NCBI GenBank assembly: GCA_963580285.1
Contig: OY757025.1
Span: 122,299,223 to 122,363,222 of the forward strand
From: Lucinisca nassula
Lineage: Eukaryota > Mollusca > Bivalvia > Lucinida > Lucinidae
DNA: 64,000 bases
Direction of reading: 5' to 3'
Notes under the pieces: generated by a model
Seen by the model: only the letters and a program-made list of their open reading frames with translations
Database searches by the model: none
What the model was told of the DNA's origin: nothing
Shown here: positions 58,901 to 64,000 of the stretch, piece after piece
Layout of the letters: the number at the start of each line of letters is the position of its first letter
How positions within the stretch are numbered: position 1 is the first letter of the stretch
Program-made: the position numbers and the translations under genes

Positions 58901-61900
58901 ATCTATCAGATAGCCGATACTCCATAACCTCCGAGGATGACTTTCGGAAGGGGTTCCAGTATACCAAGTACTGAAGGGGGTTAGTTGAAACAAAAGATAA
59001 GTATAGCAGGTGAAATGAGTTTGTACAGTGCTAGGCGAGTGTTAGTACAGTTAAAAGTAAAAAAAAACCAGAGGCCAGTGACTTGGGGGACACATGCCAC
59101 ACCCGGCACACAGCATCACTAAACTGTGCCATGGTTGGGAGCAAGACCATTTAGCGGGGTAGAGCATTCCAACGCGGGCCAATCAATACCAGTATTGATG
59201 GGTCCGAGATTCCAATGAAAATTTGTAGTAGTTTGTAGGGGTAGTGATGAGTCTGTATGCCAAAGGGTGGTTTTGACTAGAGTCCCTCCTGATATGTGGA
59301 TATGTGGTTCTTTCTTATATACCCATTACGAAAACACACCTGTGTGACATAGTGCATTCTTTCATTATCTCCAAAATGACTACTTTTCCTACACAAAAGA
59401 GATATTCGTTTTATTTATACTCCGAGCATGCGGTGGCGGTTCTATCGAGTTCCCACAACATATGTCTTGGATCAGAAATAAGCACAATAACATATACCCC
59501 TTAAAACCCCATTTCTCTATATAAAGTGGGGTTAAGGGCGGTATTATTTTCTCGGACTTGTTAACACGTTGTGATTTTTTATCATCAGAGGAAAGTATAT
59601 AAATTTCTCAAACTGAACATATTTTTTTCTTTTTATCCAGTTTTCGACTTACATGCTACTGATTTAATTGGCCGTGCAAGCAAATCAATTATATGCAAAC
59701 ATAATAATTATACCATCATTAAAATTGTGGATCGAAATTGCTATGGGCCGAAATGTCCAGGGACCCCTCTAAGTATGACCTTGACCTTGGAGGTATGGAT
59801 CTGGGTTTGCACGTGACACATCGTCTCATGATGGTCAATATTTCTTCAAAGTAATTTTAAAATCCATCCAGAAATAAATAAGTTATTGACTGCGTTTAAG
59901 TTTCAGACCCTTTTTTGACCTTTGACCTCTAAGTATGACCTTGACCTTGGAGGTACGGACCTGGGTTTTGCACATGACACATCATCTCATGATGGTTAAC
60001 ATTTCTACAAAGTAATTTCAAAATCCATCCAGAAATAAGAAAGTTATTAACTGCGTTTAAGTTTCGGACCCTTTTTTGACCTCTAAGTATGACCTTGACC
60101 TTGAAGGTACGGACCTGGGTTTTACATGTGACATGTCGTCTCATGATGGTTACCATTTTTGCCAAGTAATTTTAAAATCCATCAAGAAATAAGGAAGTTA
60201 TTGGCTGTGTTTAAGTCTCAGACGCACAATCGGACAGACAGGGGCAACGCTATATGCGCTTTCCACCATTCTTCGAATGGCTGGGGCATTAAAATCCCTC
60301 AGATGTTACTAACAGACCGGCCCCTACCTAGCTGTTAAAAAGAGAGATTCGGAGAGAGTGGACGGTCCCTGCTTGAATGATACCAAGTCGGGGGCCTCAG
60401 CAATAGATGTTGGTAAAGAATTCCAAACGGGCAAAGTCCTAGGGAAGAAGCTGTACTCGAATGCATCAAGCAAACCAAGTTGTCTGATCAGGGTCTGCAC
60501 TAGTTGCTTACAAGTTACAGTTCAGAAATTACTGGGCCGGACACCGCAAATCTGCTCAAGGTATACACAGATTGCTGACAGAACATTGATGAAAGGGGTC
60601 GACTTTATTATGTTGCATCGGCGTTGACGCGTCGTTGCGTAGACGACATTTGGGGCAATACTTAACCATGTATAACCTAGTGGGCACACAATGTGTATGC
60701 AACGTCGTATCAACGCTAATGCAACTGTATTACGTTGCATCAGCGTTGATGTGACGTTGCCTAGACGGCATTTGCAATGTATTACTGGCTGACTCTGTAA
60801 ACAAACCAACCGACCAATTTAAAACAAAACTGGTAAAGGTGCTTTGGTGTTTAACTTTGCAAAGAGTGCATGTTTTCACACTCATCATTAATGGCATTAA
60901 TTTCGTGATTAATGAGTCAAATCAAATAAACAATGTGATTAACGGTATTGATCAAAGCAGGTAATACTTATCATAATTCCCAATTAATATTTTCATCAGA
61001 TTAAAGCAAATTTTATTACATATACCTTTTCAATGATATACAGGTTATTGACCACAAAAATGGAGCAGTTTGAGAAAAATAGGATTAAGACCAGTGACCC
61101 TTGAAATATGTGGAAATTCCAGTTGATAATAGACAGGTACAGGAGCTTTTTTTCTTGACATACTTCCGGTTCTAAAAATAGAACGGGAAAAGCCCTGGCC
61201 GTCAGCTGTCGTATTGCTTCAAAGCAGTAGGACAGATAAAGTGTTAATTACAGTGTAAAACAGTGGAATTCTTTTAAACTTTTGGCGAATTCTAATGTAA
61301 GACAATAGGAGAAACACTGATATGCTTCCAGGTGTGAAATTTCGCATTACGAAATCATGCCTATACAAATACATTATCAATTTTTCGGCCAAACATGGAA
61401 ATTTTAAGATGAAAAATTGTGATATTTTTTTCTTATTTCTGCTCAAAACATAGATTGAGGGAACTCGATAGAACAGGCTGGACGAAATAAGAAAAATAAT
61501 GGTTACCCCTGTAAACCCCAGTTTTACTATAAAAAAACTGGGGTTTGAGGGGTTAAAAATCGCGGCAAATCCCAAGTGTTATTCTTTTGACTATTCTTTT
61601 AGTTAGCTGCTGCTCTTAAAGATATATTGCATGTACGACCCAACAGTGTCCTCTCTCTCTCTGATTGTGCCATGGTCTACATGTTGCTCTCTCTCTCAGT
61701 GAACCAGCAATTATCGAGCGTAGGTAAATGTAAATTACAGTTTATCGTTAAATAACTCCACGTCAACCGACATGTAACGTGTCAACAACGCTGTGTCTAC
61801 ATCAAACCAACATCAAAGCGATACACTGAATCTGACTTTGCAACATCGATGAAACGTCAGAACGTTGCGTTGGCGATAATACGGCGTTGCTTAATAAGTA

Positions 61901-63585
61901 TCAGTTGCCCAGTGCTTGCACCCATCAAGACTGAGTGGGATAATTGGAACATTAAATTCAAAACAAACGTAGAACACCCTTTCAGTGCATGAGAATGAAA
62001 CACTCATTCGCAAGTTCAAGATTTTACAGTAAAATCTGGTAGATTTGTAGAACCTGCCCAGCCCTTACATGAACCCAATATTGTTAAATGGCAAACAGTG
62101 CAGGCCCAGATCAGACACCGCAGAATGTGGCCTCTGATCAGGACCTACACTGTTTGCAAAAAGTTCAGCCATTTTACAAATAAAATTGAAGAAAATACAA
62201 CCTGACATCCCTAAATTTTGAAATGGACTCCTGCTATATATAAAAGGAGGAAGATTCCGTCTGGTACAAAAAGGGTCAATGGCTTATTAGCTTAGTTCTA
62301 CAATATCTTCTTGGATACAGGGATCAGTCAAACCACTCTCATCTCAACGGTAACGTGACATTGAAGTTAACTGAAGCGGGTGTCAACGGCATGATGTCGA
62401 GCCATGTTCACTTGACGCCCGTCTGTCAGTATGTTTATTTGTCTGTCTAACTGTCCGTTCGTTCGTCTCTTAGTCAGTCATTCGTCGTCAGTTTGTCAGT
62501 CAAACCTCTCCCTCTCATCTCAACGGTCATGTGACATTGAAGTCAGTTAGAGTGGGTGTCGACGGATAGATAGATAGAAAGTTACGTAAAAACTTATTTT
62601 GTAAATAAGCTTTCGTGAATAACGGTATCTCAGGTCATATTGACAAGGGTCATTCATGAAGAGATTTTTGTTAATTAAAAACAGATCCAGGAAAAATGAA
62701 CTTCAGTAATAAAAGCAAAATATCATTCTTTCCTTTTCGAGGCATTATTTCAATGTAAATGGGTATATTTTCTTTCAAAATGTCTGAATATTGTTAGCAG
62801 TTTAAGTTCCGCCAACGCATTTGAATAGCGATGGCCGTTTCAATTGACGGCCAGTGGTTTGCACATGCGCAAGAATGACGTCATAAACGGAATTCCTAAA
62901 ACCTCCTAGGTATTGGGGTTGCTAATATTTAGGTCAATTTTCACTGAAAAAATAAAATACCCCTTTTTGAAAATCAAAAACCCCTTATTTGGGTCCAAGA
63001 AAATATCACACGTATGATAATCTAAATGGAGCGTGATAGCTCAGTGGTTAGTGCACTTGCCTCTGATGCTAGAGGTCCCGGGTTCGATCCCCGGCAGCGG
63101 GGATAAAATTTCGTCTTCCAAACACGCTCTATTGGCATCATTTGCAGGGATGAATGTCATAAAGTGCTCCGTCCTTCGGATCGGGACGTTAACTGGAGGC
63201 CCCCTGTGCAGGGAGAACCATCCCCTGTGCAGGTTAAAGATCCCTACCGTAATTACATGATTACTGTGTAGGCTTTCATCCTGCAAAACCTGGAGTGTAT
63301 GTAATATACACCTGCAGTAATGGTCAAATGTGACCGACGCAGTATCAGAAAAAAGATAGATAGATGCATCAAATACGTATTAAACACGTTTCTTTTCGCT
63401 TGTCGAATTTTAGTAACATTCGAACAAATAGACTTTGTCTGTAGTGATTTTGTTAGAAATTATTAAGGAATTAAACTATAAAACGGGATAATTTATTCTT
63501 CCAAAGCTTTGTCAATTTAACACTTATACCTACCAGAATTTTCGTCCACGATCACTCCCTCACGATCAATAGGGGCAGATGCCAT
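36078..63585 (-). CDS. PYM1: PYM homologue (partner of Y14 and Mago), three coding exons
   Basis: Joining 63585-63534, 41723-41627 and 36579-36078 gives 651 bp, 216 residues plus stop; human PYM1 is 204. PYM (WIBG) binds the Mago-Y14 core of the exon junction complex, strips it from translated mRNA, and contacts the small ribosomal subunit. The Mago-binding segment spans residues 18-53 and is strongly conserved: [19 protein letters not shown], then [16 protein letters not shown]. Next come [11 protein letters not shown], a basic stretch ([17 protein letters not shown]), a variable Ser/Gln-rich linker, and a C-terminal coiled coil ([20 protein letters not shown]) with the closing acidic [12 protein letters not shown]. 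The start ATG has an in-frame TAA 12 bases upstream. Both introns are GT/AG; intron 1 is phase 1 and intron 2 phase 2. Intron 1 is 21,810 bp, intron 2 is 5,047 bp. Confidence 0.96.
36829..37114. mobile_element. Foldback MITE, family G, well preserved
   Basis: Ends CATAATGCAAACACGCCTAT and, on the other strand, CATCACGAAAACACGCCTAT. The centre has GTTAGAACTGCCTCAGCAAG / GCGGTTCTAGCGAG. It sits within 'cctgctgttcat|caacccctacc', which elsewhere (25.1-25.4 kb, reverse) is continuous, so the insertion site is evident. Confidence 0.85.
37130..37192. repeat. Short palindrome, family H
   Basis: 'agcagtgtagatgaccagatg' and 'catctgattgggatctacactgttt' pair around CTCCTTCAGAAG. It belongs to the 74-bp repeat text of 25 kb. 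Confidence 0.65.
37242..37570 (+). mobile_element. tRNA-derived SINE, family A, full-length with 14-bp target duplication
   Basis: Box A GATAGCTCAGTTGGTAGAG and box B GGGGTTCGACCCC are both intact. The tail is CACACACAC. Flanks ATGTCATCAAGTGA at 37228-37241 and 37571-37584 are identical. It is the best candidate for a young copy. Confidence 0.93.
37840..38125 (+). repeat. Family D dispersed repeat
   Basis: Starts TTTGTTTGATTTGAGGTTTA, ends near 'aagccccgatgggcagcgg'. Lies in PYM intron 2. Confidence 0.8.
38300..38446. repeat. Hairpin family I, left half, interrupted
   Basis: The left arm CTTAAAGGAAAGGAAAGAAT up to 'tgctcctgag' is separated from the right arm (40315-40340, 'attctttcctttaagaatag') by a SINE and a capped element (38448-40293). 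Those two inserted in the loop. Confidence 0.7.
38448..38760 (+). mobile_element. tRNA-derived SINE, family B
   Basis: Head GTGATAGCTCAGTGGTTAGT (box A) and GGGTTCAATCCC (box B). The body runs to 'taatggtcagatgtgaccgata', where the terminal part is cut by the next element. Other copies 44190-44527 and 63026-63365. Confidence 0.85.
38761..40293. mobile_element. Hairpin-capped element with ~165-bp array
   Basis: It opens with a GAGGGCCCAGAGGGCCCT palindrome and 'gctcacctg'. About eight units carry 'aacaatcttggtagaggtccactagatgaagcttc' and 'gacctgggccttg'. It closes with 'cgcacgacggac' and the cap at 40259-40290 (AGCTCACCTCGTCAC/GTGACATGTGAGCT). Confidence 0.75.
40590..40680. repeat. Family G fragment
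   Basis: 'aaactggtgtttacaggagtatacattatttt' and 'ggttctaatgagtacccacaatccat' without the other arm. Confidence 0.45.
40745..41045 (-). repeat. Family D dispersed repeat, - orientation
   Basis: Reverse complement of the standard copy, from 'cccgcccataggggcttg' to 'aaacctcaaatcaaacaaac'. Complete-looking copy, about 300 bp. Confidence 0.8.
41125..41420 (-). mobile_element. tRNA-derived SINE, family F, full-length
   Basis: On the - strand: GTCTTGGTAGCTCAGTAGGA (box A), CGCGGGTTCGATACC (box B), then the body 'tgatcatgaaatcttttata', 'tgtcagtttctggcaaaag', 'tgtactggttatccgcttac' and the end 'gccattaaatgccaattc' with an A-rich tail. Confidence 0.8.
41627..41723 (-). CDS. PYM1: PYM exon 2 (Mago-binding segment)
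   Basis: 97 bp with a pyrimidine-rich acceptor (TTTATTTCTCAG, ending at 41724) and donor GTGAGT at 41626-41621. It begins GT (completing Gly with exon 1) and ends GT (first two bases of Val). It encodes [20 protein letters not shown] and [11 protein letters not shown], the hallmark of the PYM family. Too short to stand out as an ORF. Confidence 0.97.
42030..42100 (-). repeat. Family D terminal fragment
   Basis: 'gaagcaacgtctccaaaatgacctttacagtgttgacgggg' to 'ctcaaatcaaacaaac'. Flanked by TGTCTGATTGACAA at about 42012 and 42101, a 12-14 bp direct repeat that looks like a target duplication. Confidence 0.7.
42190..43911. mobile_element. Hairpin-capped element with ~468-bp tandem units
   Basis: Three and a half units of about 468 bp ('gccaagtttcaaggccattgg' near 42222, 42692, 43158, 43626), each with 'ggccatcttggtcatgtgatctagacc' and 'tgaccttgacctttct'. 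It ends in 'gacggacgacggacggatgg' and the cap 43878-43911. Confidence 0.8.
43912..43963. repeat. A-rich and CA microsatellite
   Basis: AAACAAACAAAC, an A run, then (AC)n directly after the cap hairpin. Confidence 0.8.
44190..44527 (+). mobile_element. tRNA-derived SINE, family B, full-length
   Basis: Head with GTGATAGCTCAGTGGTTAGT and CGGGTTCGATCCCC. It ends in 'gtgaccgacgcagtatcagaagatagatagata', matching the end of the LINE at 55380-55420. A 6-bp ATGTAC occurs on both sides, a weak target duplication. Confidence 0.88.
44528..45140. other. No recognisable feature
   Basis: AT-rich intron sequence. A few 'acaaatc' texts, no exon or repeat family seen. Confidence 0.4.
45145..45400 (+). repeat. 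Family D dispersed repeat
   Basis: From TTTGTCTGATTTGAGGTTTA to 'ctagtgtgcaggccggaac'. The missing end of D appears inverted at 45520-45600 ('ccgcccacaggggcttgaagaaatatatgggctgc'), which suggests a broken or rearranged pair. Confidence 0.7.
45955..46112 (+). repeat. Family D fragment
   Basis: Starts TTTTGTTTGATTTGAGGTTT, stops after 'ccaatagggtttata'. Confidence 0.75.
46487..46552. repeat. Short palindrome, family H
   Basis: ACAAACAGTGCAGACCCTGA / TGGGTCTACACTGTTTGCT with inner stem GATGAGATGCCGC...GCAGCGTCTCATC (one mismatch). Confidence 0.8.
46735..46975 (-). mobile_element. SINE family F copy
   Basis: The head (on - strand GCCTCTGTAGCTGAGTCAGA) is at 46950-46970, the body reaches 'ttttcctggacaggcttgtacataag' at 46741. 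The tail is missing. Confidence 0.65.
47388..47431 (-). mobile_element. SINE family B head fragment
   Basis: On the - strand it reads CAGTGCACGTGCCTTTGATG and CCCCGGTTCGATCCCC, the tRNA-like head of family B. It abuts a transposon-like terminus at 47432. Confidence 0.6.
47432..47530 (+). repeat. Terminus-like sequence with ~16-bp subrepeats
   Basis: GGTTCCGGGACGTTTCGCCC resembles the left end of the 11.65-kb element (GGTTCCGGGTCATTTCGGCC). It continues as irregular 'gtcgtttcgccca' units. No matching right end was found. Confidence 0.5.
48796..53766 (+). repeat. 85-bp satellite array, left block (about 58 units)
   Basis: Unit start 'actgtg' recurs every 85 bp (48837, 48922, ...). The unit contains TGAGCAAGTCGAGCTGTGTA, 'tgctgggcttgtggagtagc' and 'gatcatgaccat'. 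Units are nearly all full length, with point variants at fixed positions. 85 is not a multiple of 3 and stops are frequent, so it is not coding. Confidence 0.97.
53767..55227 (+). CDS. LINE reverse transcriptase, partial ORF2 (Jockey/CR1-like)
   Basis: The frame is open from the truncation point ([11 protein letters not shown]) to TAA 55225-55227, about 486 codons, with no internal stop. RT blocks in order: [75 protein letters not shown], the catalytic [10 protein letters not shown] (Asp-Asp pair intact), then [12 protein letters not shown]. The C-terminal part includes [13 protein letters not shown] and IPQWNSLP. In such elements this enzyme copies its own RNA into DNA at a nick. The true start, an apurinic-type endonuclease domain and any promoter are lost, so the copy cannot be autonomous. 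The intact frame suggests a fairly recent insertion. Clade placement is by resemblance only. Confidence 0.92.
   Translation, partial: DLNARVLKECGAEISPVLAFIFNESLAQGTVPDDWRQANVTPVYKKGEKYDAANYRPVSLTCICCKTLEHIIVSNINKHLALESILADCQHGFRSQRSCETQLVQFYHDIVSNLDGATNRGHKQTDLIIMDFAKAFDKVPHRRLLYKLDSYGIRGSTHRWISSWLSGRSQQVVLDGQASDPVPVLSGVPQGSVLGPVLFLVFINDLPDNIRSSVRLFADDCVLYRNIYSSSDCLILQDDLNQLAQWEADWQMKFNVAKCHSMRVSRHPPDKQIKFDYKLHQQILEQVQSAKYLGITITDDLDWGQHVSEITSKATRTLGFLRRNLAFAPRQTKDVAYKTLVRPQLEYASPIWHPYVKTQIQQVEKVQRTAARWTCRRWRNRSSVGDMLNELEWPSLEARREQSSLTFFYKIHSGTVAVNKDKYLTPVTVSTRTRASKVNNSQYHRYQSYSDALKNSFFPRTIPQWNSLPSSVVNAKTAEEFKAHTV
53767..55420 (+). mobile_element. 5'-truncated non-LTR retrotransposon (LINE) inside the satellite
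   Basis: It interrupts the 85-bp unit exactly between GACCAT and ACTGTG, with no base lost or gained and no clear target duplication. It carries the reverse-transcriptase part of ORF2, a 3' UTR with a T run at about 55312-55336, and ends in 'agaagatagagatagat'. The endonuclease and the upstream ORF are missing. Confidence 0.93.
55421..58554 (+). repeat. 85-bp satellite array, right block (about 37 units)
   Basis: It resumes in phase at ACTGTGTGGC right after the LINE and ends mid-unit at 'gcctccagcg' 58554. The same unit variants as in the left block occur. Confidence 0.97.
59327..59580. mobile_element. Foldback MITE, family G, inside the right arm of the big insertion
   Basis: Left CATTACGAAAACACACCTGT, right 'tctcggacttgttaacacgttgtga'. 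The central hairpin retains only 'ggcggttctatcgagt'. The 'cccttaaaaccccatttctctatataaagtggggttaaggg' hairpin is present. Confidence 0.65.
60600..60800. repeat. Two copies of an ACGTTGCATCAGCGTTGA motif block
   Basis: 'atgttgcatcggcgttgacgcgtcgttgcgtagacgacattt' at about 60610 recurs at about 60733. Related GTTGC-rich text is at 61755-61900. It may be the ends of a decayed element; no boundary fixed. Confidence 0.5.
61346..61563. mobile_element. Foldback MITE, family G, right end lost
   Basis: CATTACGAAATCATGCCTAT left end, 'cttatttctgctcaaaacatag', a decayed centre, and 'ccccagttttactata...actggggtttgagggg'. Confidence 0.65.
62091..62282 (+). repeat. Extended family H element
   Basis: Hairpin 62091-62160 (GGCAAACAGTGCAGGCCCAG arm) plus 'cctgacatccctaaattttgaaatggactcctgc' text, matching 27103-27315 in reverse. 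Confidence 0.8.
62325..62570 (+). repeat. Short direct duplication separated by a GTC-rich tract
   Basis: 'tcatctcaacggt.a.gtgacattgaagt.a.t' occurs at 62339 and 62515. Between them lie many GTCTGTC, GTTCGTTCGTC and CAGTCA words. Confidence 0.7.
63026..63365 (+). mobile_element. tRNA-derived SINE, family B, full-length
   Basis: Head GCGTGATAGCTCAGTGGTTA and CCCGGGTTCGATCCCC. Ends 'gaccgacgcagtatcagaaaaaagatagatagat'. It lies 170 bp inside PYM intron 1, close to exon 1. Confidence 0.88.
63534..63585 (-). CDS. PYM1: PYM exon 1 (start)
   Basis: ATG at 63585-63583 opens [17 protein letters not shown] plus one base, then donor GTAGGT from 63533. An in-frame TAA lies 12 bases before the ATG. Splicing to exon 2 joins ...[11 protein letters not shown]. 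Exon 1 is poorly conserved in the family, so this assignment rests on the matching splice phase and position. Confidence 0.85.
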
Positions 63586-63670
63586 CGATGCAATGATTTA
63601 CTGGAGTGCGAGGAAATTCAAAGGGAAGTAAACATAGAGGGAAGCTATTTGTACAATTACCGTGGGTTTC

Positions 63671-63755
63671 TGGTCAACTCGTACCTTAGTAAACTCGTAC
63701 CTGAGTTTGGTCAACTCGTACATTAGTCAAGTCGTACCTAAGTCAACTGGTATCC
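63671..63755. repeat. ~17-bp tandem repeats (GTCAACTCGTACCTTAGT)
   Basis: Five or so irregular copies of 'caactcgtacctnag' lie about 85 bp upstream of the PYM start codon, in the likely promoter or 5' UTR. Confidence 0.7.
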
Positions 63756-64000
63756 TTGTAACAAAAATCTGTTTTGGTGTAAGTTTAACTTGTACGCATA
63801 TATACAGGTCAATTTTGTGGTCTATGCAGACTCCTGACCCTTTCCCGGACGACGAAGACGATGCATAGTGTGTGCATTATACTCCATTACATCAGTGGGC
63901 AAAAAATGGCGCCTTACATGTGTATGATCCCCATATCCCTTTAGCCAGAGGATTTTATTATCTGACTAGTATCCAGACATAATTTATGGGTGGCCGTTAG

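Larger units (their letters stand above)
48113..59765. mobile_element. 11,653-bp insertion with inverted ends and 8-bp target duplication
   Basis: Left end GGTTCCGGGTCATTTCGGCC; right end, read on the - strand, GGTCCCTGGACATTTCGGCC, both continuing with CATA and GCAATTTCGA(T/C)CC; the left end has an extra 16-bp copy of its own subrepeat. Flanks CCTCTAAG at 48105-48112 and 59766-59773 are identical. The interior is mainly the 85-bp satellite. No transposase is visible, so it is non-autonomous. An 8-bp duplication occurs in hAT, Merlin, P and some others; the superfamily is not settled. Confidence 0.85.
47833..60290. mobile_element. Hairpin-capped array element, interrupted by an 11.65-kb insertion
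   Basis: It starts 'agaaatgcgtccatgggacacggatgcccccgcc' like the element at 27931. Units with 'gacctctaagtatgaccttgacc' lie at 47950-48112 and 59766-60210. The end cap is near 60254-60289 (ATGC...GGGGCAT), preceded by 'cggacagacagggg'. Removing 48113-59773 restores a continuous unit. Confidence 0.8.

Overview
The window reads as nuclear DNA of a mollusc, most likely a bivalve. It has intron-split genes with GT/AG splice sites, a PYM orthologue of animal type, tRNA-derived SINEs with target-site duplications, mariner and Tc1 transposase relics, a LINE fragment, and many hairpin-capped repeat elements carrying internal tandem arrays. No prokaryotic features, true tRNA genes, rRNA genes or CRISPR arrays are visible. 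The assignment to bivalves is an inference from the repeat landscape.

Only two host genes are supported. On the + strand, 4869-7612 is the 3'-terminal coding exon of a large, proline/serine-rich, disordered protein; its earlier exons lie outside the window. On the - strand, 63585-36078 holds a complete three-exon PYM gene (partner of Y14 and Mago, exon-junction-complex disassembly), rebuilt here by splicing: exon 1 63585-63534, exon 2 41723-41627, exon 3 36579-36078. It gives a 216-residue product from 27.5 kb of DNA. The two genes converge, and about 28.5 kb of repeats lies between their stop codons.

Layout: 1-4868 repeats and upstream intron of gene 1; 4869-7612 gene 1; 7613-36060 intergenic repeats (Helentron-like arrays, foldback MITEs, a 36-bp array, a 1-kb direct duplication flanking a dead Tc1, a mariner inside a SINE, and two nested TTAA elements that end 14 bp past the PYM stop codon); 36078-63585 PYM.

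PYM intron 1 (21.8 kb) holds the most striking structure. A Helentron-like element (47833-60290) is interrupted by an 11,653-bp insertion with terminal inverted repeats and a perfect 8-bp target duplication (48113-59765). About 70% of that insertion is an 85-bp satellite of roughly 95 units, which is itself split by a 5'-truncated LINE (53767-55420). The 3' tail of this LINE matches the 3' tail of a tRNA-derived SINE present three times in the window, which points to a LINE/SINE partnership.

Other recurring themes are a family of short perfect hairpins whose arms co-vary between copies, and arrays rich in the nuclear-receptor-like motif TCAAGGTCA.
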